Assembly: GCA_963737145.1 (NCBI GenBank)
Contig: CAVTRO010000005.1
Span: forward strand, 62,001-126,000
Source: AP-15 sp963737145
Lineage (GTDB): Bacteria > Pseudomonadota > Alphaproteobacteria > ATCC43930 > CGMCC-115725
Direction: 5' to 3'
Length of the DNA: 64,000 nt
The position numbers and the translations under genes were made by a program. This document shows positions 18,888-28,330 of the stretch, in pieces (position 1 is the first letter of the stretch; each line of letters starts with the position of its first letter). The notes below the pieces were generated by a model. It was not told the origin of the DNA. It saw nothing but the letters and a program-made list of their open reading frames with translations, and ran no database searches.

Positions 18888-19670
18888 CTACAGCGCGAGT
18901 TTGCCGGCGACGAGGAGCAAGGTCGTCGCCAGGGTGAAACGCAAGACCCTATCGGGAACGCGCACCGACACATGGCTGCCGATGACGATCCCCGGCAATG
19001 AGCCGGCGAGCAGTGCGCCGAACAGGTGCCAGTCGATCGAGCCCAGCATCCAGTGGCCGAGGCCGGCGGCGAGGGTCAGCGGCACGGCATGGGCGATGTC
19101 GGAGCCGACGATGCGCGCCGTCGGCAGCCGCGGATAAAGCAGGATGATGGCGGTCACGCCGAGGGCGCCGGCGCCGACCGAGGAGATCGACACCAGTACT
19201 CCCAGCGCCGCGCCGAGGAGCACGGTCAGCGCTGCGGTGCGGCGCGGGCTCAATTCGCCGACACGGGCGGCGAATAAGGTGAGGATCCTGTTTCGAAAGA
19301 TCAGCACCGCCGCAGTCGCGGCCAGCGCGCCGCTGAGCACCGCAGTCATCAGACCCCGCGCTGCGACGCTGTAGATGCCGAAGCCCGACAACACCAGCAA
19401 CGTCAGGGCGGTCGTCGGAACGCTGCCGGCGGCGAGCCGGCCGACGACGCGCCAATCGATGTTCCGGTTGAGGCCGTGGATCAAGGTCCCGCCGCTTTTC
19501 GTCGCCGCCGCATAGAGGAGGTCGGTGCCGACCGCGGTCGCAGGGTGAATGCCGAACAAGAGGATCAGGAGCGGGGTCATCAGAGAGCCGCCGCCGACCC
19601 CGGTCATGCCGACGAGCAGGCCGACGCAAAAGCCGGAGATCGCATAGAGCAAGTCGACCGAGTGGATCAT
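18888..19670 (-). CDS. TauE/SafE-family sulfite or sulfonate exporter
   Basis: A 260-residue polytopic protein with about eight membrane segments in two halves. The N-terminal half has the family glycine cluster GLLVGMTGVGGGSLMTPLL and the second half has the repeat-like SISSVGAGALGVTAI and GLGHWMLGSIDW. TauE/SafE proteins export sulfite, sulfonates or related anions. It starts 30 bases after the cysNC stop on the same strand, so it is the last gene of the sulfate-activation operon. A role in relieving sulfite load or balancing sulfur anions fits this position. Confidence 0.9.
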   Translation of the reverse strand: MIHSVDLLYAISGFCVGLLVGMTGVGGGSLMTPLLILLFGIHPATAVGTDLLYAAATKSGGTLIHGLNRNIDWRVVGRLAAGSVPTTALTLLVLSGFGIYSVAARGLMTAVLSGALAATAAVLIFRNRILTLFAARVGELSPRRTAALTVLLGAALGVLVSISSVGAGALGVTAIILLYPRLPTARIVGSDIAHAVPLTLAAGLGHWMLGSIDWHLFGALLAGSLPGIVIGSHVSVRVPDRVLRFTLATTLLLVAGKLAL

Positions 19671-19700
19671 TGCGGCCGGCTCACTCGACGACCGGGCCGG

Positions 19701-21572
19701 TCAGACGATCCCGCGCCGGCGCAACTCGTCGAGGATGTGTTCGGCGGCGGCTTCGGGTGTCGCGCCGACCGTCGCGACGCGAATTTCCGGAGCATCGGGC
19801 GCCTCGTAAACCGAATCGAGCCCGGTGAAATTCTCGATCCTGCCGGCTTTCGCCTTGGCGTAGAGGCCTTTGGGATCGCGCCGGATGCACTCGTCGAGCG
19901 GGGTGTCGACGAAGATCTCGAGGAACGCCATCGGGGCGGCCAGCTCGCGCACCATGCGGCGTTCGGCGCGGAACGGCGAGATGAACGAGCAGATCACGAT
20001 GAGGCCCGCCTCGGTCATCAGCCGCGCCACCTCGCCGACGCGGCGGATATTCTCGACCCGGTCGGCATCGGTGAAGCCGAGGTCGCGGTTGAGCCCGTGC
20101 CGCACATTGTCGCCGTCGAGCAGCATCGTGTGCCGACCTGCCGCCAGCAGCTTCTTCTCGATGATGTCGGCGATCGTCGACTTCCCGGCGCCCGAGAGGC
20201 CCGTGAGCCACAGCACCGCGGGGCTCTGCTCCTTCAAGGCCGCGCGCTGCCCGCGGCCAACGGTCAGCGCCTGCCAGTGGATGTTGCTGGCCCGGCGCAG
20301 GCCGAAGGCGATCATCCCGGCGCCGGCCGTCTCGTTGGTGAAGCGGTCGATAAGGATAAAGGCGCCGGTATCGCGATTGGCGGCGTACGGGTCGAACGCC
20401 ACCGGCGCCGCGGTCGACAGGTTGCAGAACCCGATCTCGTTGAGGCCGAGGGTCTTGTCCGCCAGATGCGCCAAGGTCTCGATGTTGATCCGATGCTTCA
20501 GCGCCGTGACGGTCGCCGGCGCCGTGCGGGTCCCGATCTTCAAGAGATAAGAGCGGCCGGGAACGAGGGGCTGCTCGCAGAGCCAGATCACGTGCGCCGC
20601 GAACTGGTCGACGCATTCCGGCGGATCGTTCGGGTCGGCGAGCAGATCGCCGCGGGCAATGTCGATCTCGCTGTCGAGTGTGAGGGTGACGGCGTCTCCT
20701 TCGGCGGCGCAACCGACCGAGCCGTCAAAGGTGACGATCTCCTCGACCCTAGCGGACCGACCCGAGCCCGCGACCAGCACCGCATCGCCCGGCCTGATCG
20801 AGCCCGAAACGACCGTGCCCGAGAAACCGCGGAATTCGCCGTTCGGGCGGTTGACCCACTGGACCGGGAAGCGGAACGGTCCCTCGCCGCCGCCAGTCAC
20901 CTCCACCGAATGAAGGTGCTCGAGCAAGCTCGGTCCGTGGTACCACGCCATCCGCGGCGACCGCTTGGTGACATTGTCGCCGGATCGCGCCGCGATCGGG
21001 ATGACGCGGACAGAGACGTTGCCGAGCCCTGCTGCGAAGGCCGAGAAGTGGGTCGCGATCTCCTCAAAGCAGCGCTCGTCAAAGCCGACGAGATCCATTT
21101 TGTTGACGGCGAGCACCATGTAGCGGATGCCGAGCAGCGAGCAGATAAAGGCGTGCCGTTTGGTCTGCGGCAATACGCCTTTTCGCGCATCGATCAGGAT
21201 CACAGCGAGCTCGCAACTCGATGCGCCGGTCGCCATGTTACGCGTGTACTGTTCATGGCCAGGCGTATCGGCTACGGCAAAGGCCCGCTCTGGCGTCGTG
21301 AAGAACCGGTACGCGACATCGATTGTGATCCGCTGCTGGCGCTCGTCTTCGAGCCCGTCCAATAGCAGCGAGAAGTCGACATCGTCCCCGTTGGTGCCAA
21401 ACCGCCGCAAGTCCCGCTCCAACGTCGCGAGCTGGTCGTCGAGGACCAGGGAGCAATCGTAGAGCAGGCGCCCGATCAGGGTCGACTTGCCGTCGTCGAC
21501 CGATCCGCAGGTCAGAAAGCGCAGAAGATCCTTTTCCCGCCGAGTGGCGAGCGGTCCGCCGTCAGCAGCCAT
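19701..21572 (-). CDS. cysNC: Bifunctional sulfate adenylyltransferase large subunit / APS kinase
   Basis: A 623-residue fusion. Residues of about 1-430 are CysN, a translation-factor-like GTPase with P-loop GSVDDGKSTLIGRLLYD, DTPGHEQYTRNM and NKMD. Residues of about 445-623 are APS kinase CysC with P-loop GLSGAGKST and LDGDNVRHGLNRDLGF. Together with CysD it makes APS from sulfate and ATP, then phosphorylates it to PAPS. NodQ, the rhizobial homologue, supplies PAPS for sulfation of surface signals. The ATG at 21572 overlaps the CysD stop by one base. PAPS from this enzyme would be the donor for the sulfotransferase domain encoded near 13.6 kb. Confidence 0.95.
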   Translation of the reverse strand: MAADGGPLATRREKDLLRFLTCGSVDDGKSTLIGRLLYDCSLVLDDQLATLERDLRRFGTNGDDVDFSLLLDGLEDERQQRITIDVAYRFFTTPERAFAVADTPGHEQYTRNMATGASSCELAVILIDARKGVLPQTKRHAFICSLLGIRYMVLAVNKMDLVGFDERCFEEIATHFSAFAAGLGNVSVRVIPIAARSGDNVTKRSPRMAWYHGPSLLEHLHSVEVTGGGEGPFRFPVQWVNRPNGEFRGFSGTVVSGSIRPGDAVLVAGSGRSARVEEIVTFDGSVGCAAEGDAVTLTLDSEIDIARGDLLADPNDPPECVDQFAAHVIWLCEQPLVPGRSYLLKIGTRTAPATVTALKHRINIETLAHLADKTLGLNEIGFCNLSTAAPVAFDPYAANRDTGAFILIDRFTNETAGAGMIAFGLRRASNIHWQALTVGRGQRAALKEQSPAVLWLTGLSGAGKSTIADIIEKKLLAAGRHTMLLDGDNVRHGLNRDLGFTDADRVENIRRVGEVARLMTEAGLIVICSFISPFRAERRMVRELAAPMAFLEIFVDTPLDECIRRDPKGLYAKAKAGRIENFTGLDSVYEAPDAPEIRVATVGATPEAAAEHILDELRRRGIV

Positions 21573-22507
21573 CAGAAATAGCCCTCGCGTTTTTTGCGTT
21601 CCATCGCGGCTTCCTCGTCATTGTCGATCAGCCGCCCCTGCCGCTCGGACCGCCGCGATTGGCGCAATTCTTTGACGATTTGTTGGGGTGTTGCCGCCGC
21701 CAACTCGATTGCGCCCGTCAACGGATAGCACCCCAACGTGCGGAAGCGGACGAGGCGCATTTCCGGGTACTCGCCGGGCGCGAGCGGCAAACGGTCGTCG
21801 TCGACCATGATCAGAACGCCATCGCGTCGGACCACTGGCCGCAGCTTGGCGAAATAGAGCGGGACGACCGGGATTTGCTCCTCGGCGATGTATTCCCAGA
21901 CGTCGAGTTCCGTCCAATTCGACAGCGGGAAGACCCGCATCGACTCGCCTTGGCGCAGCCGCGTATTGTAGAGCCGCCAGAGCTCGGGCCGCTGGTTCTT
22001 TGGGTTCCAGGCATGCTCGGCGCTGCGCAGCGAGAAGACCCGCTCCTTGGCCCGGCTCTTTTCCTCATCTCGCCGCGCCCCGCCGAACGCCGCATCGAAA
22101 CCGTAACGGTCGAGCACCTGCTTTAAGGCCTCGGTCTTCATGACCGCCGTATGCAACGCCGAGCCCGAGGTGATCGGGTTGACGCCGCGCGCTCTCCCCT
22201 CCTCATTGGTGTGGACGAGTAGATCGAGACCCAGCCCGCGCGCCGTCTCGTCGCGGAACGCAATCATCTCGCGGAACTTCCATCCGGTATCGATATGCAG
22301 AAGCGGAAATGGCGGCTTGCCGGGAAAGAATGCTTTGCGCGCCAAGTGCAGCATCACGCTCGAATCCTTGCCGATCGAATAGAGCATGACGGGGTTGCGG
22401 AACTCCGCCGCGACCTCACGCATGATGCCAATCGACTCTGCTTCGAGGCGCTTCAGATGGTTGGGTCGCAGATTTGGGGGCGCCAAGGAGGCGGCGATCG
22501 CGGACAA
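21572..22507 (-). CDS. cysD: Sulfate adenylyltransferase subunit 2
   Basis: A 311-residue member of the PP-loop ATP pyrophosphatase family with YSIGKDSSVMLHLARKAF as the ATP-binding loop, followed by LLHIDTGWKFREM and the C-terminal ARRDEEKSRAKERVFSLR stretch typical of CysD. It forms the heterodimer with CysN that adenylylates sulfate. It is the first gene of the cysD-cysNC-tauE operon; the 85 bases between its ATG and the next gene upstream must hold the promoter. The length is normal for the family. Confidence 0.95.
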   Translation of the reverse strand: MSAIAASLAPPNLRPNHLKRLEAESIGIMREVAAEFRNPVMLYSIGKDSSVMLHLARKAFFPGKPPFPLLHIDTGWKFREMIAFRDETARGLGLDLLVHTNEEGRARGVNPITSGSALHTAVMKTEALKQVLDRYGFDAAFGGARRDEEKSRAKERVFSLRSAEHAWNPKNQRPELWRLYNTRLRQGESMRVFPLSNWTELDVWEYIAEEQIPVVPLYFAKLRPVVRRDGVLIMVDDDRLPLAPGEYPEMRLVRFRTLGCYPLTGAIELAAATPQQIVKELRQSRRSERQGRLIDNDEEAAMERKKREGYF

Positions 22508-22592
22508 ACTAATTCCTTCGCAGGTTGACGCCCAATTTTCTTAGCAAAAAAGAGCTGACAAAATGTCAACCCACGGCGGGGGGTGCGGCGGT

Positions 22593-23351
22593 TCAGCCGC
22601 GGCCGATATAGGGCATTTTGGTCGCCATCACGGTCATGAACTGCACGTTGGCTTCGAGCGGCAGGGTGGCCATGTAGACGACGCCGCGGGCGACGTGCTC
22701 GACATCGATGCGCGGCTCGGCCTCAACGCGGCCGGTCGCTTGCAAGCGGCCGCGCGCGGTGTCCTCGTTGCGCGTCGTCGCGGCGTTGCCGATATCGATC
22801 TGGCCGCAGGCGATGTTGTAGTCGCGCCCGTCGAGCGACAACGACCGGGTAAGCCCGGTCAGCGCGTGCTTTGTCGCGACATAGGGGGTGGAATGGCGCC
22901 GCGGCACATGCGCCGACACCGAGCCGTTGTTGATGATGCGCCCGCCTTGTGGCTGCTGCCCCTTCATCATGCGAAAGGCGTGCTGCGCGCACAGGAACGA
23001 GCCGGTCAGGTTGGTAGCGACGACGTCCGACCATTGCTCGAAGGTCAGTTCCTCGAACCGGATCCCGCGGGTGCTGGTCCCGGCGTTGTTGAACAGCAGG
23101 TCGATGCGGCCATAGGTCTGTTTGACCGCCTCGAAGAGGGCGGCGATCGAGGCGGGGTCGGAGACATCGGTGGGCACGACCAGTGTGCGCGGCGGTGGAG
23201 CTTTTGCCAATGCGGCGGTTTCCTCGAGCATGCCGCGGCGCCGGCCGGCAAGCACGACCGCGAAGCCCGCCTCCAACAAGGCAAGCGCCGAGGCGCGGCC
23301 AATGCCGCTGCCGGCGCCGGTGACGACGGCGATCTTGTCTGATGTCGCCAT
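22593..23351 (-). CDS. SDR-family oxidoreductase
   Basis: A 252-residue classical short-chain dehydrogenase with cofactor motif TGAGSGIGRA (residues 11-20), LFNNAGTS, catalytic Ser in NNGSVSAHV and the Tyr-x-x-x-Lys in TPYVATKHAL. NAD or NADP preference is unclear; the residues after strand 2 (AGRRRGM) favour NADPH. It lies just downstream of pyridoxal kinase (13 bases) and may be cotranscribed with it, but no pathway links them. Substrate unknown. Confidence 0.9.
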   Translation of the reverse strand: MATSDKIAVVTGAGSGIGRASALALLEAGFAVVLAGRRRGMLEETAALAKAPPPRTLVVPTDVSDPASIAALFEAVKQTYGRIDLLFNNAGTSTRGIRFEELTFEQWSDVVATNLTGSFLCAQHAFRMMKGQQPQGGRIINNGSVSAHVPRRHSTPYVATKHALTGLTRSLSLDGRDYNIACGQIDIGNAATTRNEDTARGRLQATGRVEAEPRIDVEHVARGVVYMATLPLEANVQFMTVMATKMPYIGRG

Positions 23352-23363
23352 TTTTCGAGACCC

Positions 23364-24206
23364 CTATAGTTGCTGCAGTGAAACCGACCGTGTCGGTGAT
23401 ACGAGCTCGTCCTGCGAGGCGACCAGCGCCAATTCGCCGGTGCCGTTGCGCATCGTCGCTTCGATCACGCCATAGATCGCAGCGATAGTTGCGGCGAGCG
23501 CCTCAGGCAGCGGCTTGCCTTTGAGCAGCCAGCCGAGGAAGAGCGCGGCGACGGCGTCGCCGCATCCGGTCGCCTCGATCGGCAGGCGCGGGGTGTCGAC
23601 CGCCCAGAGGCCGTCGGGACCGGCTGCGATCACCGCAATACGGTCATCGGCGAGATCGAGGCTGGTGACGAGGACGATGCCGGGGCCTCGCTGGCGCAGC
23701 CCGGCCGCCGCCGCGCCTGCTTCGGCCAGTGTGGTGACCGGACGCCCGGTCAGCCATTCGAGTTCGAAGCGGTTTGGCGTCATGATGTCGGCCACGCTGA
23801 TCGCATGGTCGCGGTAGAATTCCGGTACGCCCGCCCGAACGTACCAGCCGGGCCCGACATCGCCCATGACCGGGTCGCAGGCGAAGAGTGCCCGCGGGTT
23901 CGCTTGCTTCAACCGGCTGACGATCTCGAGCAGCACGCGGCCGGCTTCGGCGTCTCCCAGATAGCCGGACAGCACGGCGTCGCAGCGCGGCAGTATCCCC
24001 AGCTCGGCGATGCCCTCGAACAAGCTCGCGATCTCCTGCGCCGGGACGGCGGCGCCGCGCCATTTCCCGTACCCGGTGTGGTTCGAGAAGGTGACCGTGT
24101 TGAGCGACCACGTCTCGCATCCCAGACGCTGCAACGGAAAGAGAGCCGCGGTGTTGCCGACATTGCCACAGGCCACCCAGGATTGGATCGACAGCACGGT
24201 CGGCAT
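23364..24206 (-). CDS. pdxY: Pyridoxal kinase
   Basis: A 280-residue ribokinase-superfamily protein. VLSIQSWVACGNVGNTAA at the N-terminus, GYGKWRGAAVP, the segment LSGYLGDAEAG and the anion-hole motif EATGCGDAVAALFLG identify the PdxY/PdxK group, which phosphorylates pyridoxal with ATP in the B6 salvage pathway. It begins only two bases after the stop of a small membrane protein gene and precedes an SDR gene, so the three could form one transcript. Length and motifs are normal. Confidence 0.9.
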   Translation of the reverse strand: MPTVLSIQSWVACGNVGNTAALFPLQRLGCETWSLNTVTFSNHTGYGKWRGAAVPAQEIASLFEGIAELGILPRCDAVLSGYLGDAEAGRVLLEIVSRLKQANPRALFACDPVMGDVGPGWYVRAGVPEFYRDHAISVADIMTPNRFELEWLTGRPVTTLAEAGAAAAGLRQRGPGIVLVTSLDLADDRIAVIAAGPDGLWAVDTPRLPIEATGCGDAVAALFLGWLLKGKPLPEALAATIAAIYGVIEATMRNGTGELALVASQDELVSPTRSVSLQQL

Positions 24207-24207
24207 G

Positions 24208-24648
24208 TCAGTCCCCGGGTCGTTCCATGTGGTCGAACACGTGCTTCATGTCGAGAAAGATGACCGCGCCGCTGACGACGAAGAGCGCGATTCCCGACGA
24301 GTGCATCGCGCCATTTTCAAAGGCATGGGCGATTAGCAAGCCGGCGAGGCCGATCACGGTGAAGAGCGGGATCACGAGCGCCAGGTTCCGCATGTCGCCG
24401 ACGAGCAGCAAATCGGCCCAACCGGATTCGTTGCCATCGAGCCGGCGCTTCAGGAGCAGAAAGGCGAGCGCGATGGCCCCGAGGCTCAATGCCACGCCGC
24501 AGGTGTAGTCACCCGGCCGGGCGGCGGCGCTGGAGGCAAATGCGCCGATGATCGCGAGCACGCCCAAAACCAGGATCTGCAGCCAGAAGCCGAGCCATGA
24601 CCAGAAGGCGCGTTCGGCAGTATCGGGCGTCTGTGGCAGGTCGTCCAT
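24208..24648 (-). CDS. Small membrane protein of unknown function
   Basis: A 146-residue protein with four predicted membrane helices: about 16-38 (FWSWLGFWLQILVLGVLAI), 48-68, 88-108 (NLALVIPLFTVIGLAGLLIA) and 118-136. The ends are acidic (MDDLPQTPDTAERAF; FDHMERPGD). I recognise no family. It sits directly upstream of pdxY on the same strand and is probably cotranscribed. Confidence 0.7.
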   Translation of the reverse strand: MDDLPQTPDTAERAFWSWLGFWLQILVLGVLAIIGAFASSAAARPGDYTCGVALSLGAIALAFLLLKRRLDGNESGWADLLLVGDMRNLALVIPLFTVIGLAGLLIAHAFENGAMHSSGIALFVVSGAVIFLDMKHVFDHMERPGD

Positions 24649-24714
24649 TTCACGGACATTCTATTGCATTTGCCGGCAATGGCGATGCCCCTCAGGCGGG
24701 CGGGCGCGGTCCGC

Positions 24715-25641
24715 TCAGGTGTGCTTCCTCGCGCCCCTTCGGGTCTCGATCAGAGCTTTTGCTGTGCGCAGGTGGCCGCCCGACCGGTCGAGCATCCTTG
24801 CCGCTTCCTCGAGGTCGCAGCCTTCGAGCAGCAGCAGCGCGGTTTTGACATTGCCTCCCGCCCGGTGGAGCGCGTCATGGACCTCCTCGCGGCTGCGGCC
24901 GGAAAGCTCCAGCAAGATCTTTTCGCTGCGCCGGATCAGCTTCTTGTTGACGGCTTTGAGGTCGACCATCAGCCCGCGGTACACCCGGCCGAGCCGGATC
25001 ATCACCAGCGACGACAACAAATTGAGCGCGATCCGCTGCGCGGTGCCGGCCTTCATGCGGGTGGACCCGGCGATCGGCTCCGGGCCGGTGTCGAGCCATA
25101 CCGGGTGCTCGGCCTCGGCGAGCAATGGCGTATCCCGGTTGTTGGCGATCGCGATGGTCAGGGCGCCGAATTGTTTTGCTTCGCGCAGGCAGGCGAGGGT
25201 GAACGGCGTCGTCCCGCTCGCGGCAACGGCGATCAGCACATCGCGCGTCTCCATTTCATAGAGCCGGACCAGCCGGATCGCCTCTTCGCTCTCGTCTTCG
25301 GCGCCCTCGACGGATTGAACCAGCGCTTTTGGGCCGCCCGCGATCAGCAACAGCAACCGGTCCTGCGGCCAGCTGAAGGTCGGCATCAGCTCTGCGCCGT
25401 CCTGAACCGCGAGGCGTCCGGAAGTGCCGGCGCCGGCATAGGCGAGACGGCCGCCGTCGCGCAGCCGCGGCTCGATCGCGAGCGCAGCTTCTTCGAGCGC
25501 TGGGCGAGCGGCTCGCACCGCGGCGACCGCGGCGAACTGCCCCTCGATCATCGCCTCCAGGATGTCGCCGGGACTCCACGCCTCGATTGCGCTATAGCGG
25601 GGACTGTGACGTTCGGTTTCCATTGGTTCAACTCGGGGCAT
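24715..25641 (-). CDS. murQ: N-acetylmuramic acid 6-phosphate etherase
   Basis: A 308-residue SIS-domain lyase/isomerase. The MurQ signature GAGTSGRLAVQDGAEL and the later AASGTTPFTLACLREA and GSTRMKAGTAQRIALNLLSS are all present. MurQ cleaves the lactyl ether of MurNAc-6-P to give GlcNAc-6-P and lactate in peptidoglycan recycling. It diverges from nagA across a 31-base gap, so the two recycling steps share a control region. Either ATG, 25641 or 25623, could be used; the second skips six residues. Confidence 0.93.
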   Translation of the reverse strand: MPRVEPMETERHSPRYSAIEAWSPGDILEAMIEGQFAAVAAVRAARPALEEAALAIEPRLRDGGRLAYAGAGTSGRLAVQDGAELMPTFSWPQDRLLLLIAGGPKALVQSVEGAEDESEEAIRLVRLYEMETRDVLIAVAASGTTPFTLACLREAKQFGALTIAIANNRDTPLLAEAEHPVWLDTGPEPIAGSTRMKAGTAQRIALNLLSSLVMIRLGRVYRGLMVDLKAVNKKLIRRSEKILLELSGRSREEVHDALHRAGGNVKTALLLLEGCDLEEAARMLDRSGGHLRTAKALIETRRGARKHT

Positions 25642-25672
25642 GTTGACTTTAAGGATTGAGTGTTAACGCGAA

Positions 25673-26818
25673 ATGGCGTTCGCGGTCTCCGCCGACCACG
25701 TCTTCGACGGCACGACGCTCCGACGCGATTGCGCGGTAGTAATCGACGACTCTCGCATCCGCGCCGTCATGCGCCGGAACGAGCTGCCGTCGGCGATACC
25801 CCACCGCCGTTTGCCGACGGACGCTTGGCTGGTTCCAGGGTTCATCGATACCCAGGTGAACGGCGGCGGAGACGTGCTGTTCAACGAGGACCCGAGCCCG
25901 CGCGGGATTGCCGCCATCGCTGCGGCGCATCGGCGGTTCGGTACGACCGCGTTGCTACCGACATTGCTCAGCGACACGCCCGAAAAGATGCGGGCAGCCC
26001 GCGGGGCCATAGAGGCCATGGCGGCCGTCGATCCGAGCGTGATCGGACTTCATTACGAGGGACCGTTCCTGTCTCCGGACAAGGCCGGCGTGCATGATCG
26101 GGGCATGCTCCGCCGTCCGGAGCCGGGCGACGTCGGTTTCCTGGCGCCGCTGCGCAACGGCGTGACCCTCGTCACCCTGGCGCCCGAGCAGGTGCCTGCG
26201 GGCTTCATCGCGCAGCTGGCGGGTGCCGGGGTTCGGGTGTCGCTCGGTCATTCGATGGCGACCTATGCGCAAACCCGCGCCGCGCTTTCCGAGGGGCTGA
26301 ACGGCTTCACGCATCTGTTCAACGCGATGCGGCCATTGGCCAGCCGCGAACCGGGCCCGATCGCGGCCGCGCTCGAGGAACCCGGCGCGTGGTTTGGCAT
26401 GATTGTCGACGGCGAGCATGTCGCTCCCGCGATGCTCCGGCTGGCGCTGCGCGGCGCCGGCAAGGCGATGCTGGTGACCGACGCGATGCCGCCGGTCGGC
26501 GGCAGCGCAACGAGCTTCCCGCTGTACGGTCAGCGCATCACCGTGCGCGGCGGGAGGTGCACAACAGCGGACGGAACGCTCGCCGGTTCGGTCCTCAACA
26601 TGGCAAGCGCAGTCCGCAACTGCGTGCGAATGCTGGAGATGCCGCTCGCCGCCGCGTTGCGCCTCGCAACTGCCGCGCCGGCGGGCTTTCTTGGCGTCGA
26701 CGCCTGGCTCGGGCATCTCGCGCCCGGCTTCCGCGCCGACATGGTGGCGCTCGACCCCGAGAAGATCCAGGTATTGGCGACCTGGGGCGCCGGAAAGGAA
26801 GGCGAACCCGCCTGCTAG
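25673..26818 (+). CDS. nagA: N-acetylglucosamine-6-phosphate deacetylase
   Basis: A 381-residue amidohydrolase-superfamily enzyme. The metal site and active-site segments are visible: GLHYEGPFLSPDKAG, SLGHSMATYAQTRAAL, FTHLFNAMRPL and the catalytic Asp in MLVTDAMPP. It removes acetate from GlcNAc-6-P, the product of MurQ. Divergent placement next to murQ makes a compact MurNAc/GlcNAc recycling module. Its stop faces the stop of the MFS gene ten bases away. No nagB is in the window. Confidence 0.94.
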   Translation: MAFAVSADHVFDGTTLRRDCAVVIDDSRIRAVMRRNELPSAIPHRRLPTDAWLVPGFIDTQVNGGGDVLFNEDPSPRGIAAIAAAHRRFGTTALLPTLLSDTPEKMRAARGAIEAMAAVDPSVIGLHYEGPFLSPDKAGVHDRGMLRRPEPGDVGFLAPLRNGVTLVTLAPEQVPAGFIAQLAGAGVRVSLGHSMATYAQTRAALSEGLNGFTHLFNAMRPLASREPGPIAAALEEPGAWFGMIVDGEHVAPAMLRLALRGAGKAMLVTDAMPPVGGSATSFPLYGQRITVRGGRCTTADGTLAGSVLNMASAVRNCVRMLEMPLAAALRLATAAPAGFLGVDAWLGHLAPGFRADMVALDPEKIQVLATWGAGKEGEPAC

Positions 26819-26828
26819 GCCGCGGCGG

Positions 26829-28136
26829 CTATTCGGCGGGCGCGGCCACACTCTCCGCGGGGGCGACGGCACTCGGGATGTGCAGCCAGAGCAGCGAGAT
26901 CACCGCAGAGACCAGCGCGCATACTGCGAGGGCATAGAGCCCGCCGGCAAAGCTGCCGGTCAGGTTCTTCGCCCAACCGACGAGCGTCGGGCCGAAAAAC
27001 CCGCCAAGGTTTCCCAACGAGTTGATCCATGCAATGCCGGTCGCCGCCGCGGCCCCCGTCAGGAACATCGTCGGCATCGACCAGAACGGGCCCTTCGTGC
27101 CGTAAAACCCGATCGCGGCGATCGTCATGCCGACAACGGCCCACCAGGTCCCGATCGTCAGTCCGGCGATGACCAGCCCGACGGCCGATATCACGCAGGT
27201 CGTGAACAGGCTCCAACGGCGGTCGCCGATGCGATCCGAGAGCCAGCCGCAAAACACCATGCTGATCGCGCCGCAGATATAGGGGATCATCGTCAGCCAG
27301 CCGACCTGCATGTTGCTGACCCCAAGCTCCTTAATGATTTGCGGCAGGAACAGCAGCATCCCGAGGCTGGCGGTGACGATCCCGATATAGTTGAGGGATA
27401 GCATCACCACCTTGGGGTCGAAGAAGGCGCGCAGCATTCCAACCCCGTGATGAGCTTCGATTTGCGCGCGCTCATGGGCCATCCTAGCGTTGAGCCATGC
27501 GCGCTCATCGGGCTTGAGCCAGCGCGCCTCGCTCGGCCGGTCGGTCAAGTAGAAGAACACGGCGACACCGATGAGAACCGTCGGGATCGCTTCCAAGACA
27601 TAGAGGCACTGCCATCCCTTGAGGCCCCATAGCCCGTCGAGGCCCAAGAGCGCGGTCGAGATCGGCGCGCCGGTGGCCACAGCGATCGGCAATGCCAAGG
27701 TGAAACCGGAATTGATGCGAGCGCGGTGCCGGTCGGGGAACCAATACGTGAAGTAGAGCACGAAGCCGGGGAATAGGCCCGCCTCCGCCAGACCGAGCAG
27801 GAAGCGTATCGCCATGAAGCTGTAGGGACCAACCGCGAAGGCGGTGCAGCCTGAGATGATCCCCCAGGTGACCATGATGCGCGCAATCCAAATGCGCGCA
27901 CCGACCTTTTCGAGGATGATGTTGCTAGGAACCTCAAACAGAACATAACCCCAGAAAAACGCGCCCGATGCCATGCCGTACCACGCCGGGTCGAGCCCGA
28001 TATCCTTGTTCATCATCAGCGCGGCAAACCCGACATTGATGCGATCGAGGTAGCAGAAGAAATAGGTCAGGACCGCAAAGGGCAGAATGCGCAAGTAGAC
28101 CTTCCGCATTGTCGACTGTTCGACTGTTCGAGGCAT
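26829..28136 (-). CDS. MFS transporter, anion:cation symporter (phthalate/tartrate permease-like) family
   Basis: A 435-residue transporter with 12 membrane helices. YFFCYLDRINVGFAALMMNKD and GAFFWGYVLFEVPSNIILEK are hallmarks of the anion:cation symporter subfamily, which takes up organic acids. The cytoplasmic loop between helices 6 and 7 carries RAWLNARMAHERAQ. The ATG at 28136 is chosen over a TTG at 28148. Upstream lies a short direct repeat TCGACTGTTCGACTGTTCG inside the start region. The substrate is not predictable; a sugar acid or aromatic acid is likely from the family. Confidence 0.88.
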   Translation of the reverse strand: MPRTVEQSTMRKVYLRILPFAVLTYFFCYLDRINVGFAALMMNKDIGLDPAWYGMASGAFFWGYVLFEVPSNIILEKVGARIWIARIMVTWGIISGCTAFAVGPYSFMAIRFLLGLAEAGLFPGFVLYFTYWFPDRHRARINSGFTLALPIAVATGAPISTALLGLDGLWGLKGWQCLYVLEAIPTVLIGVAVFFYLTDRPSEARWLKPDERAWLNARMAHERAQIEAHHGVGMLRAFFDPKVVMLSLNYIGIVTASLGMLLFLPQIIKELGVSNMQVGWLTMIPYICGAISMVFCGWLSDRIGDRRWSLFTTCVISAVGLVIAGLTIGTWWAVVGMTIAAIGFYGTKGPFWSMPTMFLTGAAAATGIAWINSLGNLGGFFGPTLVGWAKNLTGSFAGGLYALAVCALVSAVISLLWLHIPSAVAPAESVAAPAE

Positions 28137-28330
28137 ATCCTCCACCAAAACATCTTGCGAGTTGCACGGCTCTAAGCCAGCGTAACGCGAAGTAAGCCTA
28201 ATTCGGCGGCAATCGCAACGGCCCGGTTCGCTCGGAGCCGCTATTCCGTCGCATGGCTGATCGGCGCAGGATCGGAGTTACTCTCTGGGCGTTATGATGA
28301 AACGCTTTCCATGCAAAAGGAGCGCACCAG

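Noticed and set aside
18453..18937. Coding potential around the 9-mer cluster
   Set aside because: Frames exist on both strands but read through repeated nucleotides and show no family resemblance.
19476..21365. Long rightward open frame of 629 codons across tauE and cysNC
   Set aside because: Antisense of well-conserved cysNC; composition is Arg/Asp-rich shadow coding with no recognised domain.
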